DNA from: UBA2329 sp964577215
Lineage (GTDB): Bacteria > Bacteroidota > Bacteroidia > Chitinophagales > Saprospiraceae
Assembly (NCBI GenBank): GCA_964577215.1
Contig: CAZNYK010000004.1
Span: forward strand, 5,654 to 69,653
Direction: 5' to 3'
Length of the DNA: 64,000 nt
This document shows positions 34,148 through 42,741 of the stretch, one piece after another. The first letter of the stretch is position 1, and each line of letters begins with the position of its first letter. Both the position numbers and the translations under genes were made by a program. The notes beneath the pieces are model-generated. The model was not told the origin of the DNA, did no database searches, and saw only the letters and a list, made by a program, of their open reading frames with translations.

Positions 34148-35415
34148 GGAGCAAGCGGGATTGATATTTGAACATCGGTGCCTTCCCCGGGCGTACTTTC
34201 CAAGCGGATGCGCCAGTGATGGGCCGTGCAAATATTGCGCACGTAGTACAGGCCCAGGCCGAAGCCTTTTACATCATGCACATTGCCGGTGGGCACGCGA
34301 TAGAATTTGTGAAACACTTTTTTCCGGTTTTCCTTGGCAATACCGATTCCGTTGTCTTTGATGGAGAGCACCACGCGGGCGTTGTCGCAGCGGGTACTCA
34401 CCACCACGCGCGGCGTATCCCGGCAGTACTTGAGGGCGTTGTCAAGGAGGTTATTTACCACATTGGTAAGGTGAAGCCTGTCGGCAAGTATCACGCACCC
34501 TTCCGCACCGAAACGACCGGCGATCGTGCCCTGTTTTTGTTCGGCCTGTATTCGCATGGCGGCGATGGCTTCTTCCAGGAAGGCATCCAACTCCATTTTT
34601 TCGGGTTTGAGTTGGAAACTGCCGCGCTCGATGCGGGCCAATTGGAGCACCTTTTCCACCTGGTGGTTGAGGCGCTGGTTTTGTTCCTTGATGATGCGTG
34701 CATATTGCATCAGGCGTTTGTCGGCTTGCACGGCAGGTGCGCCAAGGAATACGTCGGCTGATATGCCCATAGTGGAGATAGGCGTTTTGAACTCGTGGGT
34801 CATGTTGTTGATGAAGTCCTTTTGCGTTTCAGACAACTGTTTTTGCCGCAGGATGACAAACATGGAGTAGGCGAAGAAAATGACCGCGAGCAGCAGGATA
34901 ATGGAAAAAATGATGGACAGCTGTATCCGGTTGAAGAGATAATCCGTGCGGGTGGGAAACCGCACGCCGAAATAATAGGTGAATTCGCTGTGTTTGGGCA
35001 ATTCGCCCGCTTTGAAACCGGGTCTGGGATTTGGCGAATAGCTCACGTAGTTGCCATAGACCATCTCGTCCGTTTCACAGTCGAACACGGCATATTCAAA
35101 ATCTATATTGAGGGCAAGGGCTTCCAATTCGCGCTGGAGAAAAAACTCGAGGTCTTCGGTTTCGATTTGATAGGAAATATTGACCACAAAGTAGTTGCTG
35201 CTCCGCTGGCGTACCACATTGCGGGCCGGAAGGGTATAACCGCTCAGGTCGGCTAAGCTGCGGGCGGTATTGTACAGGGCGAGGTTTACTTTTTTGTGAA
35301 ATTCTTCTTCGTTGAGATTCCAGGAACTAATCACCCAGTATGATTGTATGGCAATGATACCGGCGATGGAAACGACGCCCAAAAGGATAACCCGGAAGAT
35401 GGTGCTGTTTTTCAT
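34144..35415 (-). CDS. Sensor histidine kinase
   Basis: The 423-residue protein has two membrane helices (about 8-30 and 175-198) enclosing a periplasmic sensor of about 140 residues. The HisKA domain carries the phospho-His in FINNMTHEFKTPIST. The ATPase domain has the N-box (VVNNLLDNALKYC), G1 (DNGIGI) and G2 (GFGLGLYYV). ATG 35415 is preferred to a GTG two codons upstream. It is coupled by a 4-bp overlap to its response regulator. The signal is unknown. Confidence 0.96.
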   Translation of the reverse strand: MKNSTIFRVILLGVVSIAGIIAIQSYWVISSWNLNEEEFHKKVNLALYNTARSLADLSGYTLPARNVVRQRSSNYFVVNISYQIETEDLEFFLQRELEALALNIDFEYAVFDCETDEMVYGNYVSYSPNPRPGFKAGELPKHSEFTYYFGVRFPTRTDYLFNRIQLSIIFSIILLLAVIFFAYSMFVILRQKQLSETQKDFINNMTHEFKTPISTMGISADVFLGAPAVQADKRLMQYARIIKEQNQRLNHQVEKVLQLARIERGSFQLKPEKMELDAFLEEAIAAMRIQAEQKQGTIAGRFGAEGCVILADRLHLTNVVNNLLDNALKYCRDTPRVVVSTRCDNARVVLSIKDNGIGIAKENRKKVFHKFYRVPTGNVHDVKGFGLGLYYVRNICTAHHWRIRLESTPGEGTDVQISIPLAP

Positions 35416-35452
35416 AGGCACGGCCGCATAGAGGGCAAATTAACGGAATTTG

Positions 35453-35460
35453 TATCTTTG
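35453..35460 (+). promoter_or_regulatory. -7 box (TATCTTTG) of the DUF4271-hemD-accA genes
   Basis: TATCTTTG is an exact TAnnTTTG match, 24 bp before the TTG start at 35485, in a 69-bp divergent spacer. On the other strand TTAATTTG (one mismatch) lies in a position to serve the histidine kinase. Confidence 0.6.
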
Positions 35461-35484
35461 CAACAATTTTAAAATCCCAACGGA

Positions 35485-36399
35485 TTGAAACAGATAACCT
35501 GGGCCATACTCATAACGATTGGGGGATGCTTTCCGGTATGGGGGCAGGGGGGGCTCAATCCCTTCGACCTCACGCCGCGCCTGGCGCCGTCGGAGACCGG
35601 CGCCGAACCGGCAGGCAAAGCGGCCTGGGATACCGGCAATCCATTCGACGTAGCGCATGCCGTTTCTCCGCAAACGGCCGCCACCGCTGTAAAGCCAGCG
35701 GCAAAGCCCGGTAGAAAAGCGAAGCCCGACCGGCCCAAACGCAGCTCAGAGGAACAATACAAAACCTTTCTCTTTGCCGTCATGGTAGGCATCCTGGCGC
35801 TTTTGACCATTTTGGTCACTATTTTCCGGCCTGTATATCAACGGGCCTACCGCGGCTTCCTCAATGAAAACATGCTCAACCAAATACACCGGGAAAGCCA
35901 GAGCGCCGGCGCATTGCCCTATTTCATACTCTACGGTTTTTTTCTGCTCAACGCAGGCACCTTTATTTTCCTCATCGCCCGTCACTTCGGGGCGGAATTG
36001 CCATGGGGGCTGTGGCCAGGCTGGCTCATCTGCGTCGGCGCCGCGACAGGGCTGATACTGGCAAAGCACTTGGTGTTGTCCTTGATCGGCGCTGTGTTCC
36101 CGGTTGAGAAAGAAACTGCTTCCTATGGGTTTACCATGGTGATCTTCGGCATATTGCTGGGCCTGTTTCTCGTAGCCGTCAACGTGTTCATTGCCTACGG
36201 CCCGGCGTACCTCGTCCAATCCACCGTTTACATGGCGTTTGGCATTATCGGGCTGGTTTATGCTTTTCGTTCGTTGCGAGGTCTGATCATAGCCAACAAT
36301 TTTTTGGCCGCTTATAAGTTCCACTTTTTTTTATACCTTTGCGCCGTCGAAATCGCTCCTGTGCTGGTATTGGTCAAGCTGATCCAGGGTCAGTTCTGA
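35485..36399 (+). CDS. DUF4271 membrane protein
   Basis: The 304-residue protein starts with TTG (no in-frame ATG fits) and a signal peptide (MKQITWAILITIGGCFPVWG). A Pro/Lys-rich linker at about 45-90 precedes six or seven membrane helices. It matches the Bacteroidota DUF4271 family, whose gene regularly precedes hemD, as it does here with 39 bp between them. Function is unknown; the conserved neighbourhood hints at a link to haem or the cell envelope. Confidence 0.83.
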   Translation: MKQITWAILITIGGCFPVWGQGGLNPFDLTPRLAPSETGAEPAGKAAWDTGNPFDVAHAVSPQTAATAVKPAAKPGRKAKPDRPKRSSEEQYKTFLFAVMVGILALLTILVTIFRPVYQRAYRGFLNENMLNQIHRESQSAGALPYFILYGFFLLNAGTFIFLIARHFGAELPWGLWPGWLICVGAATGLILAKHLVLSLIGAVFPVEKETASYGFTMVIFGILLGLFLVAVNVFIAYGPAYLVQSTVYMAFGIIGLVYAFRSLRGLIIANNFLAAYKFHFFLYLCAVEIAPVLVLVKLIQGQF

Positions 36400-36438
36400 T
36401 CGGCCGGAAAGGAGGTTAACCTTCAAAACCTTAACTGA

Positions 36439-37218
36439 ATGTCTGCAACCACAAAAGCGAAGGAAGAAACCTACAAGAAGGTGAAAACGATCTTAGTTTC
36501 CCAGCCCAAACCAGAAAGATCGCCTTACTACGAATTGGAAAAAAAGTACGGGCTCCAGATCGATTGGCGCCCGTTCATCCATGTGGAGCCGGTTTACGCC
36601 AAGGAGTTCCGCAAACAACGCATCCGTCCCGACGAGTACACCGTAATCATATTCACGAGCAAGTACGCGGTAGATCACTTCTTCAGGCTCTGCGACGAAA
36701 TGCGCGTCAAAATGTCGCAGGACACCAAATATTTCTGCGTCACAGAGACCATCGCCAATTACCTGCAGAAGTTTATTATTTACCGCAAACGCAAGGTCTT
36801 TGCCGGGAACAAGTCCATCGAAGACCTCAGCTCCGCGCTCAAAAAACATCGCAACGAGAAGTTTTTGCTGCCCCTCAACAACCTCGGCAGCCAGGACGTG
36901 ACCTCCTATCTCAAAGAACTCGGCATCCAGTACCAGGATGCGCTCATGTACCGCACGGTCAGCAGTGACCTGTCCGACCTCTCCGATGTGACCTACGACG
37001 TACTCGTATTCTTCAGCCCGCAAGGCATCGAGTCTTTATTTGACAATTTCCCCGATTTCAAGCAGAACGAAACGCGCATTGCCGTATTCGGCAACAGCAC
37101 CCTCAAAGCCGTGGAGGACAAAGGGCTGACGCCTAATATCAAAGCGCCGACGCCTGAAGCGCCCTCCATGACCATGGCGCTCGAGCTGTACCTGCAGAAG
37201 TCGAATCCGTTAACATGA
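36439..37218 (+). CDS. hemD: Uroporphyrinogen-III synthase
   Basis: This enzyme closes and isomerises hydroxymethylbilane to uroporphyrinogen III in haem and cobalamin synthesis. The 259-residue protein has the bilobed HemD pattern: VIIFTSKYAVDHFF in the first lobe, and YRTVSSDLSD, FFSPQGIESLF and IAVFGNSTLKAV in the second. An AAAGGAGGT sequence at 36408-36416 lies 22 bp before the ATG, too far to act as a normal ribosome-binding site for this start. It is followed 10 bp later by accA. Confidence 0.9.
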   Translation: MSATTKAKEETYKKVKTILVSQPKPERSPYYELEKKYGLQIDWRPFIHVEPVYAKEFRKQRIRPDEYTVIIFTSKYAVDHFFRLCDEMRVKMSQDTKYFCVTETIANYLQKFIIYRKRKVFAGNKSIEDLSSALKKHRNEKFLLPLNNLGSQDVTSYLKELGIQYQDALMYRTVSSDLSDLSDVTYDVLVFFSPQGIESLFDNFPDFKQNETRIAVFGNSTLKAVEDKGLTPNIKAPTPEAPSMTMALELYLQKSNPLT

Positions 37219-37228
37219 GACCTTTATT

Positions 37229-38215
37229 ATGATTTTCCTGGATTTTGAAAAACCGCTTGAAACGCTCTACGAGCAATTGGAGAAGTTGCGCCAGGTGGGG
37301 GAGGAAGGTGAATTAGACGTTACCGAGCAGATCAAAGAGTTGGAAAATCGCATTCGCTCCAAGCGCAAGGAGATTTACACCAACCTCAACGGCTGGCAAA
37401 AAGTGCAGCTCTCCCGACATCCGGAGCGCCCCTACACCCTTTTCTACATCAACCAGATGTGCAAGAAGTTCGTGGAACTCCACGGCGACCGGTGTGTAAA
37501 GGATGACAAAGCCATCGTGGGCGGCTTGGCCTCTCTCGACGGCCAAACAGTGGTAATTCTCGGCCACCAAAAGGGCGTGAACACTAAAATGCGGCAATAC
37601 CGCAATTTCGGCATGGCCAACCCGGAAGGTTATCGAAAAGCCTTGAGACTGATGAAACTGGCCGAGCGGTTCAACTTTCCCATTGTCACCCTCATCGACA
37701 CCCCGGGCGCTTTCCCCGGTATCGAAGCCGAAGAACGGGGGCAGGCCGAAGCCATCGCCAGAAATCTTTTTGAAATGGCCCAACTGCGCGTGCCCATCGT
37801 TTGTGTCATTATCGGAGAAGGCGCCTCCGGCGGCGCTATCGGCATCGGACTGGGCGACCGCGTTTTTATGCTCGAATACACATGGTACTCCGTCATCTCA
37901 CCCGAGTCTTGCTCCTCTATCCTTTGGCATAGCTGGGATTTCAAAGAGCAGGCTGCCGAAGCGCTCAAACTCACCTCCGACCACATGCTCGAATTCGGCC
38001 TCATCGACGGCGTCATCAAAGAACCGACGGGCGGCGCACACGCCGCACCCGACGAGATGGCCAAACTGCTCAAAAGACAGATCAAAAAATCCCTGGCCGA
38101 ATTAGCCGACATGACACCCGAGGCGCGTATTGAAGCGCGCATCAATAAATTTGACCAAATGGGCGTTTATGACCTGGCTGTGCCGGAAGAAAAAGGAAGG
38201 AAAAAAAGGGGGTGA
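37229..38215 (+). CDS. accA: Acetyl-CoA carboxylase carboxyltransferase subunit alpha
   Basis: AccA with AccD transfers the carboxyl group from biotin to acetyl-CoA, giving malonyl-CoA for fatty-acid synthesis. The 328-residue protein has the usual length. It shows the N-terminal helical segment, then RHPERPYTLFYI, GVNTKMRQYRNFGMANPEGY, LIDTPGAFPGIEAEERGQAE and GEGASGGAIGIGLGDRVFML. It is the last of the three genes starting at 35485, and its stop codon runs into a tandem repeat and gap 3. Confidence 0.97.
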   Translation: MIFLDFEKPLETLYEQLEKLRQVGEEGELDVTEQIKELENRIRSKRKEIYTNLNGWQKVQLSRHPERPYTLFYINQMCKKFVELHGDRCVKDDKAIVGGLASLDGQTVVILGHQKGVNTKMRQYRNFGMANPEGYRKALRLMKLAERFNFPIVTLIDTPGAFPGIEAEERGQAEAIARNLFEMAQLRVPIVCVIIGEGASGGAIGIGLGDRVFMLEYTWYSVISPESCSSILWHSWDFKEQAAEALKLTSDHMLEFGLIDGVIKEPTGGAHAAPDEMAKLLKRQIKKSLAELADMTPEARIEARINKFDQMGVYDLAVPEEKGRKKRG

Positions 38216-38259
38216 TTGATGATTTCTGATTGATGATTTCTGATTGATGATTTCTGATT
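38214..38259. repeat. 14-bp tandem repeat at contig end
   Basis: Three exact units of GATTGATGATTTCT and part of a fourth run into the gap. The array probably continues and explains why assembly stopped here. Confidence 0.92.
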
Positions 38260-38359
38260 NNNNNNNNNNNNNNNNNNNNNNNNNNNNNNNNNNNNNNNNN
38301 NNNNNNNNNNNNNNNNNNNNNNNNNNNNNNNNNNNNNNNNNNNNNNNNNNNNNNNNNNN
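38260..38359. other. Assembly gap 3 (100 N)
   Basis: Unlike the other two gaps there is no shared overlap. The true distance between accA and the next gene is unknown. Confidence 0.95.
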
Positions 38360-38400
38360 CGCTCAAGGGCGCTCAGGCGGGCACTACCCACCAATAGAAA

Positions 38401-38946
38401 ATGGGATTACGACAAAACATTCGGCTTTTCTTTCAACGCCGCGCTTTGCGGAGGGTGATGGAACGTCAGCCCGCTTTGAGAGGAAGCGTTCACTATGACA
38501 ATGCCCGTCAGATCGGGGTCTTGTTCGACGCCTCGGAATTAGACGAAAGGAATGAGGTACTGAAGTTTGTAGAGCAACTGCGCCGGAACGGCAAAAAAGT
38601 GAGTATGCTCGGCTTTTTCGATCACCCGGTAGAAAGTGCAGACTTTCTCTTCCCTGTATTCACTCCGTCCGACTTCGACTGGGTGCTGCACCCGAAAAGC
38701 GAGGCCCTGACGCGCTTCATCCAGGAACCGCTGGACCTGCTCATCTACGCCGGCGCCCGGCTCGGTATGTACGAGGAATTTGTAGCGGCAAGCTCCAGGG
38801 CAAAACTTCGCGCCGGGCCTTATACCGGCCGGACCGAGTGCTTCGAACTCATGGTGGATGTTTCCGGCAATCCCGATCTGAATTATTATCTCCAACAAGT
38901 GGAATTCCTCCTGCAAAAGACGAACACGCGCCATGAAGCTGCTTGA
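38401..38946 (+). CDS. DUF6913-like hypothetical protein
   Basis: The 181-residue cytoplasmic protein has an N-terminal basic helix (MGLRQNIRLFFQRRALRR) and an alpha/beta body (IGVLFDASELDERNEVLKFV, PLDLLIYAGA). It resembles the Bacteroidota DUF6913 proteins encoded directly before dapA. It overlaps dapA by 14 bp, so the two are coupled. Its role is unknown. Confidence 0.75.
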   Translation: MGLRQNIRLFFQRRALRRVMERQPALRGSVHYDNARQIGVLFDASELDERNEVLKFVEQLRRNGKKVSMLGFFDHPVESADFLFPVFTPSDFDWVLHPKSEALTRFIQEPLDLLIYAGARLGMYEEFVAASSRAKLRAGPYTGRTECFELMVDVSGNPDLNYYLQQVEFLLQKTNTRHEAA

Positions 38947-39823
38947 ACAGGGCGGCACAGGGGTTGCCCTTGTTACGCCCTTCCGAAATGACAAAGTTGA
39001 TTTCACCGCGCTCGAACGCATTATTCATTTCGTCATAGAAGGTGGAGCGGACTTTGTGGTTGCTCTCGGCACTACGGGCGAGGCTATTACCCTCTATGCC
39101 GATGAAGTGAGCGAGGTACTGCAGTTCACCCGTGAGCGCGTAGCGGGCAGGGTACCGCTTGTAGCCGGATTCTTCGGCGACAATTTCACCGAACGGCTCG
39201 CGCATAAGCTGCGTACTTTCGACCTGCAAGGTATTGACGCCGTCATGTCGAGCAGCCCTTCCTACAACAAACCCACCCAGGAGGGCATCTTTCGCCACTA
39301 CATGGCCGTAGCCGAAGCATCGCCCTTGCCTGTTATCATCTACAATGTGCCGGGGCGGACGGCCTCCTGCGTGCAGGCCGAAACCACCCTGCGCCTGGCA
39401 AACGCCACGGACAAATTCCTCGCCGTGAAAGAAGCCTCCGGCGACTTGATGCAGGCCATGAAGATACTGAAAGAGAAACCGGAGCGCTTTCAGCTTTGGT
39501 CGGGCGACGACATGCTCACCTTGCCGCTGATTGCCTGTGGAGCCACCGGTGTAATTTCGGTCATCGCCAATGCCTTTCCCGCCGCTTTTTCGGCTATGGT
39601 AAGCGCTGCCCTGCGCGGCGACCTTGCCGAAGCGCGCCGCCTCAACGCGCTCCTGCTCGACGTGCATCCTCACCTCTACGCCGAGGGCAACCCGGCAGGG
39701 ATCAAGGCGGCAATGGAAATCCTCGGCTTGTGCAGCCGGGAGGTGCGACTTCCTTTGACACCCGCAACCGACGCATTAATGCTCTTGCTGAAGAAAGCCG
39801 TATCGCCAATCCTGGAAAGATAG
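38933..39823 (+). CDS. dapA: 4-hydroxy-tetrahydrodipicolinate synthase
   Basis: DapA condenses pyruvate with aspartate semialdehyde, the first step of the lysine and diaminopimelate branch. The 296-residue TIM-barrel protein has the substrate motif GTTGE, the Tyr of YNVPGRT, and the Schiff-base Lys in LAVKEASGD. The size is typical. It overlaps the preceding DUF6913 gene and is followed 44 bp later by a PLP enzyme of amino-acid metabolism. Confidence 0.97.
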   Translation: MKLLEQGGTGVALVTPFRNDKVDFTALERIIHFVIEGGADFVVALGTTGEAITLYADEVSEVLQFTRERVAGRVPLVAGFFGDNFTERLAHKLRTFDLQGIDAVMSSSPSYNKPTQEGIFRHYMAVAEASPLPVIIYNVPGRTASCVQAETTLRLANATDKFLAVKEASGDLMQAMKILKEKPERFQLWSGDDMLTLPLIACGATGVISVIANAFPAAFSAMVSAALRGDLAEARRLNALLLDVHPHLYAEGNPAGIKAAMEILGLCSREVRLPLTPATDALMLLLKKAVSPILER

Positions 39824-39867
39824 GATATGCCCAAGCACATTAGTATAGATTCTTTACACTGCAAAAA

Positions 39868-40950
39868 ATGACGCCAAGCGACGAAGCTTATAACCGGGAA
39901 GTGGCCACTGAGGACAGTTCCTTCAATTTATTCAGGGAACTCAAGGAACAGTACCGCACCCTGACCGACAAAAACCGCTCCATCTCCGAACGCATTGAAG
40001 CTTTCGAGAACATCACCGACATGGAGGTGGGCGATACGCCGCTCATTCGCGCCCGCAATGCCGAACGGGAAACCGGCGTGAGCCAGATATACCTGAAGTT
40101 TGAAGGCGGCAACCCCACCGGCACCCAAAAGGACCGCATCGCTTTTGCACAGTGTATGGATGCTTTGCGCCGGGGATATGACGGCATCACCTTGGCGACC
40201 TGCGGCAACTACGGCGCGGCCTGCGCCCTGGCGGCGCGTATCGCGGGCCTGCGCTGCATTATTTACCTGCCCGAAAACTATCACTCCAAACGCTTGCAGG
40301 AAATGACCCAATTAGGCGCCGAGATCATGCGTTCCCCCGGCGATTACGAGCACGCCGTAGCCGAATCGCAGGACTTTGCCGCCCGCATGGATTTTTACGA
40401 CGCCAACCCCGGCGGCAACAACACCTCTCTACAACTCAAAGCCTACGGCGAAATCGCTTACGAAATTTACGACGAACTGCGCGATGCCCCGCGCATCGTG
40501 GCGGTACCGGTTTCCAACGGCACCGTGCTGGCGGGCATTTACAAGGGCTTCGTAAGCCTGTACCGCCGGGGCAAAACCTCCCGCATCCCCGTTATGGTGG
40601 CGGGCTCTGCCCACGGCAAAAACCCCATTGTGGAGGCATTCCTCCAAAATAAATCCACCTGCGAAGACCTCCTGCCGCATCGCATCCGCGAAACAGAAAT
40701 AAACGAGCCGCTCATCAGCTGGCACGCTTTCGACGGCGATCTCTCCTTAGCCGCTTTGCGCGAAACCAAGGGCTGGGCGCGCAACGTAACCGACAAACGG
40801 ATGGTGAACCTGTCTAAAATGCTCAAAGATAAAGAAGGACTCAACGCACTGCCCGCTTCAACCGCCGGCCTGGCCGCCCTCCTGGATGCCCCCGCCCCCG
40901 AATTGGTGCAAAACGACCGGTTTGTGGCAATACTTACGGCACGGAGGTAG
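39868..40950 (+). CDS. PLP-dependent threonine synthase-like enzyme
   Basis: The 360-residue fold-type II PLP enzyme has the cofactor lysine in FEGGNPTGTQKDR, the phosphate- and substrate-binding TCGNYGAACA and the PVSNGTVLAG loop. It is closest in pattern to threonine synthase, which makes threonine from O-phosphohomoserine. Related cysteate or diaminopropionate enzymes share these motifs, so the substrate is not certain. Its place after dapA supports a role in the aspartate family of amino acids. Confidence 0.8.
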   Translation: MTPSDEAYNREVATEDSSFNLFRELKEQYRTLTDKNRSISERIEAFENITDMEVGDTPLIRARNAERETGVSQIYLKFEGGNPTGTQKDRIAFAQCMDALRRGYDGITLATCGNYGAACALAARIAGLRCIIYLPENYHSKRLQEMTQLGAEIMRSPGDYEHAVAESQDFAARMDFYDANPGGNNTSLQLKAYGEIAYEIYDELRDAPRIVAVPVSNGTVLAGIYKGFVSLYRRGKTSRIPVMVAGSAHGKNPIVEAFLQNKSTCEDLLPHRIRETEINEPLISWHAFDGDLSLAALRETKGWARNVTDKRMVNLSKMLKDKEGLNALPASTAGLAALLDAPAPELVQNDRFVAILTARR

Positions 40951-41088
40951 ACGCTCTCGAACTTTTTCACCTCAACCGGTGTTCCTTAACGAATTTTTGA
41001 AAAAAGAAGAGATACACCCTTGTAAGGAGTTTAAGATTTTTTAACCCAAACGCGGGTTTCTTTCAAATTTTGTTTTCTCTTCTCTTTT

Positions 41089-41096
41089 TATATTTG
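41089..41096 (+). promoter_or_regulatory. -7 box (TATATTTG) of the DksA-like gene
   Basis: TATATTTG matches TAnnTTTG, with a TTG at 41070-41072. It lies 35 bp before the ATG at 41132. Confidence 0.6.
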
Positions 41097-41131
41097 CGCT
41101 TCATTTTTTGCAAACCACAAAACCAGAAACG

Positions 41132-41782
41132 ATGTCCAACATGGTTGTACGGTATTCCGACGCCGACCTTGCCGAATTCAAGGAGATTATTGATAAAAAA
41201 CTGGAAGACGCTAAGGCCAACCTGCTCAGCTTGCAGGACCAAATCCTGGAAATCACGGAAAATACCAGCGATGAACATGGAGGCGACTGGATGGATGACA
41301 GCAGCATCAACAACGAAATGGAGATGCTCAACAACATGGCCATCCGCCAGCGCATGTATATTAAAGACCTGGAAAATGCCCTCGTGCGCATCCGCAATAA
41401 ATCTTATGGCATCTGTTCCATCACCGGTGAATTGATTGACAAAAAGCGCCTCCTCGCAGTGCCCACCACCACCAAGAGCCTGTCGGCCAAAACCGAGGAG
41501 GCCAGGCACAAGGAGGATAAACCCTCCGCCAAGCCATTGGTCAAACCCATTCCGCCCATGGATTCTTCGCCCAAGGTCATCACCAAGGTCATCCGCAAAT
41601 CCGGCGGCCCCGTCAAGCCCGGCCCGGACCTGGAAGAAGAAGACGATTTCATTTTCGATCGCGACGTATTCATCGACGAACCCGAAGAAGAGGAAGAGGA
41701 AGACGACGATGCAATGGAGCGCAACGTGTCGGATATGGATGACTTTGCCGACGATTCCCGCGACGACGAAGTGGACTACTGA
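41132..41782 (+). CDS. DksA/TraR-like regulator with acidic C-terminal tail
   Basis: From ATG 41132 the 216-residue protein has a coiled-coil start (FKEIIDKKLEDAKANLL) and the DksA/TraR core with RIRNKSYGICSITGELIDKK. Only one Cys of the zinc site is present, as is common in Bacteroidota relatives. The last 100 residues form a Pro-rich linker and a strongly acidic tail (EPEEEEEEDDD). DksA proteins bind RNA polymerase through its secondary channel and tune stress transcription. A TTG eight codons upstream is possible but less likely. Confidence 0.83.
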   Translation: MSNMVVRYSDADLAEFKEIIDKKLEDAKANLLSLQDQILEITENTSDEHGGDWMDDSSINNEMEMLNNMAIRQRMYIKDLENALVRIRNKSYGICSITGELIDKKRLLAVPTTTKSLSAKTEEARHKEDKPSAKPLVKPIPPMDSSPKVITKVIRKSGGPVKPGPDLEEEDDFIFDRDVFIDEPEEEEEEDDDAMERNVSDMDDFADDSRDDEVDY

Positions 41783-41838
41783 GAATTGCCGGCCGGCTGC
41801 GAATGCATGCAATTTTTTCGAGTTTATAATTCATTCCG

Positions 41839-42723
41839 ATGGACAGAAGGAAATTCCTGCGCTCTTCCGCCGCCGCTTCCGCTATCCTGGCGGCTAACCC
41901 ACTGTATTTTTGCACCCCCGCCCAAAAAAAATCTGCCGCCGCAGAGATCGGTTTGCAGGTTTACACCCTCAGGGATGAACTCAAGGCCGACGTAAAAGGT
42001 ACGCTTCAGAAAGTAGCCGATCTGGGTTACAGCTATATCGAGTTGTTCGAGTATCGCGAAGGCGCCTATTTCGGCATGCCTGTAAAAGAGATGGGCGCAC
42101 TGCTCAACAGCCTGGGACTTAAACTCCCCAGCAGCCATATGCTCACCGGCGCAGCAGAACCCGATCTCAAAGGTACCATCGTCAACGATTGGGAGCGCGC
42201 CGTAGCCGACGCTAAAGCCATGGGGCAGAAATACATTGTCTGCGCATACCTCTCGGACTTCGAGCGCCGGTCCATTGACCAATACAAACGTTTGGCCGAA
42301 ACTTTCAACCGCGCCGGGGAGGTCTGCCGGCAGTACGGTATTCAGTTCTGCTATCACAACCACGATTTCGAGTTCTTCCAACTCGACGGGCAAATCCCCT
42401 ATGACGTTCTCCTGGCCGAAACAGATCCTGAACTCATGCAAATGGAGTTGGACATATACTGGATCAAGAAAGTCGGATACAGCCACCTGGATTATTTCGG
42501 CCGCTACCCCGGGCGCTTTCCGCTTTGGCACGTCAAAGACATGGAGGATTCTCCCGAACAGGCTTTCGCCGAGGTGGGCAGCGGCGTCATCAACTGGCCG
42601 GAAGCCTTCGCCGCCCGCTCGCAAGCCGGCATGAACTACTTCTTTGTAGAACAGGACGTATCCAAACGCCCGCCCATGGAGAGTATTGCCATGAGTATCC
42701 AATACCTGAAATCCATTCTCTGA
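41839..42723 (+). CDS. Sugar phosphate isomerase/epimerase-like TIM-barrel protein, exported
   Basis: The 294-residue protein starts with a Tat-type signal (MDRRKFLRSSAAASAILAA) and has the xylose isomerase-like TIM-barrel fold: GLQVYTLRDELKAD, FCYHNHDFEFF with metal-binding His, MELDIYWIKKVG and FPLWHVKDM. Such enzymes epimerise or isomerise sugars, and exported copies are common in Bacteroidota. The substrate is unknown. A DUF3298 lipoprotein gene follows 18 bp later. Confidence 0.9.
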   Translation: MDRRKFLRSSAAASAILAANPLYFCTPAQKKSAAAEIGLQVYTLRDELKADVKGTLQKVADLGYSYIELFEYREGAYFGMPVKEMGALLNSLGLKLPSSHMLTGAAEPDLKGTIVNDWERAVADAKAMGQKYIVCAYLSDFERRSIDQYKRLAETFNRAGEVCRQYGIQFCYHNHDFEFFQLDGQIPYDVLLAETDPELMQMELDIYWIKKVGYSHLDYFGRYPGRFPLWHVKDMEDSPEQAFAEVGSGVINWPEAFAARSQAGMNYFFVEQDVSKRPPMESIAMSIQYLKSIL

Positions 42724-42741
42724 CCTTAATAACCACTACCA

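Noticed and set aside
36408..36416. Strong Shine-Dalgarno-like AAAGGAGGT before hemD
   Set aside because: It is 22 bp from the ATG and no alternative start codon fits it, so it is unlikely to act as the ribosome-binding site.
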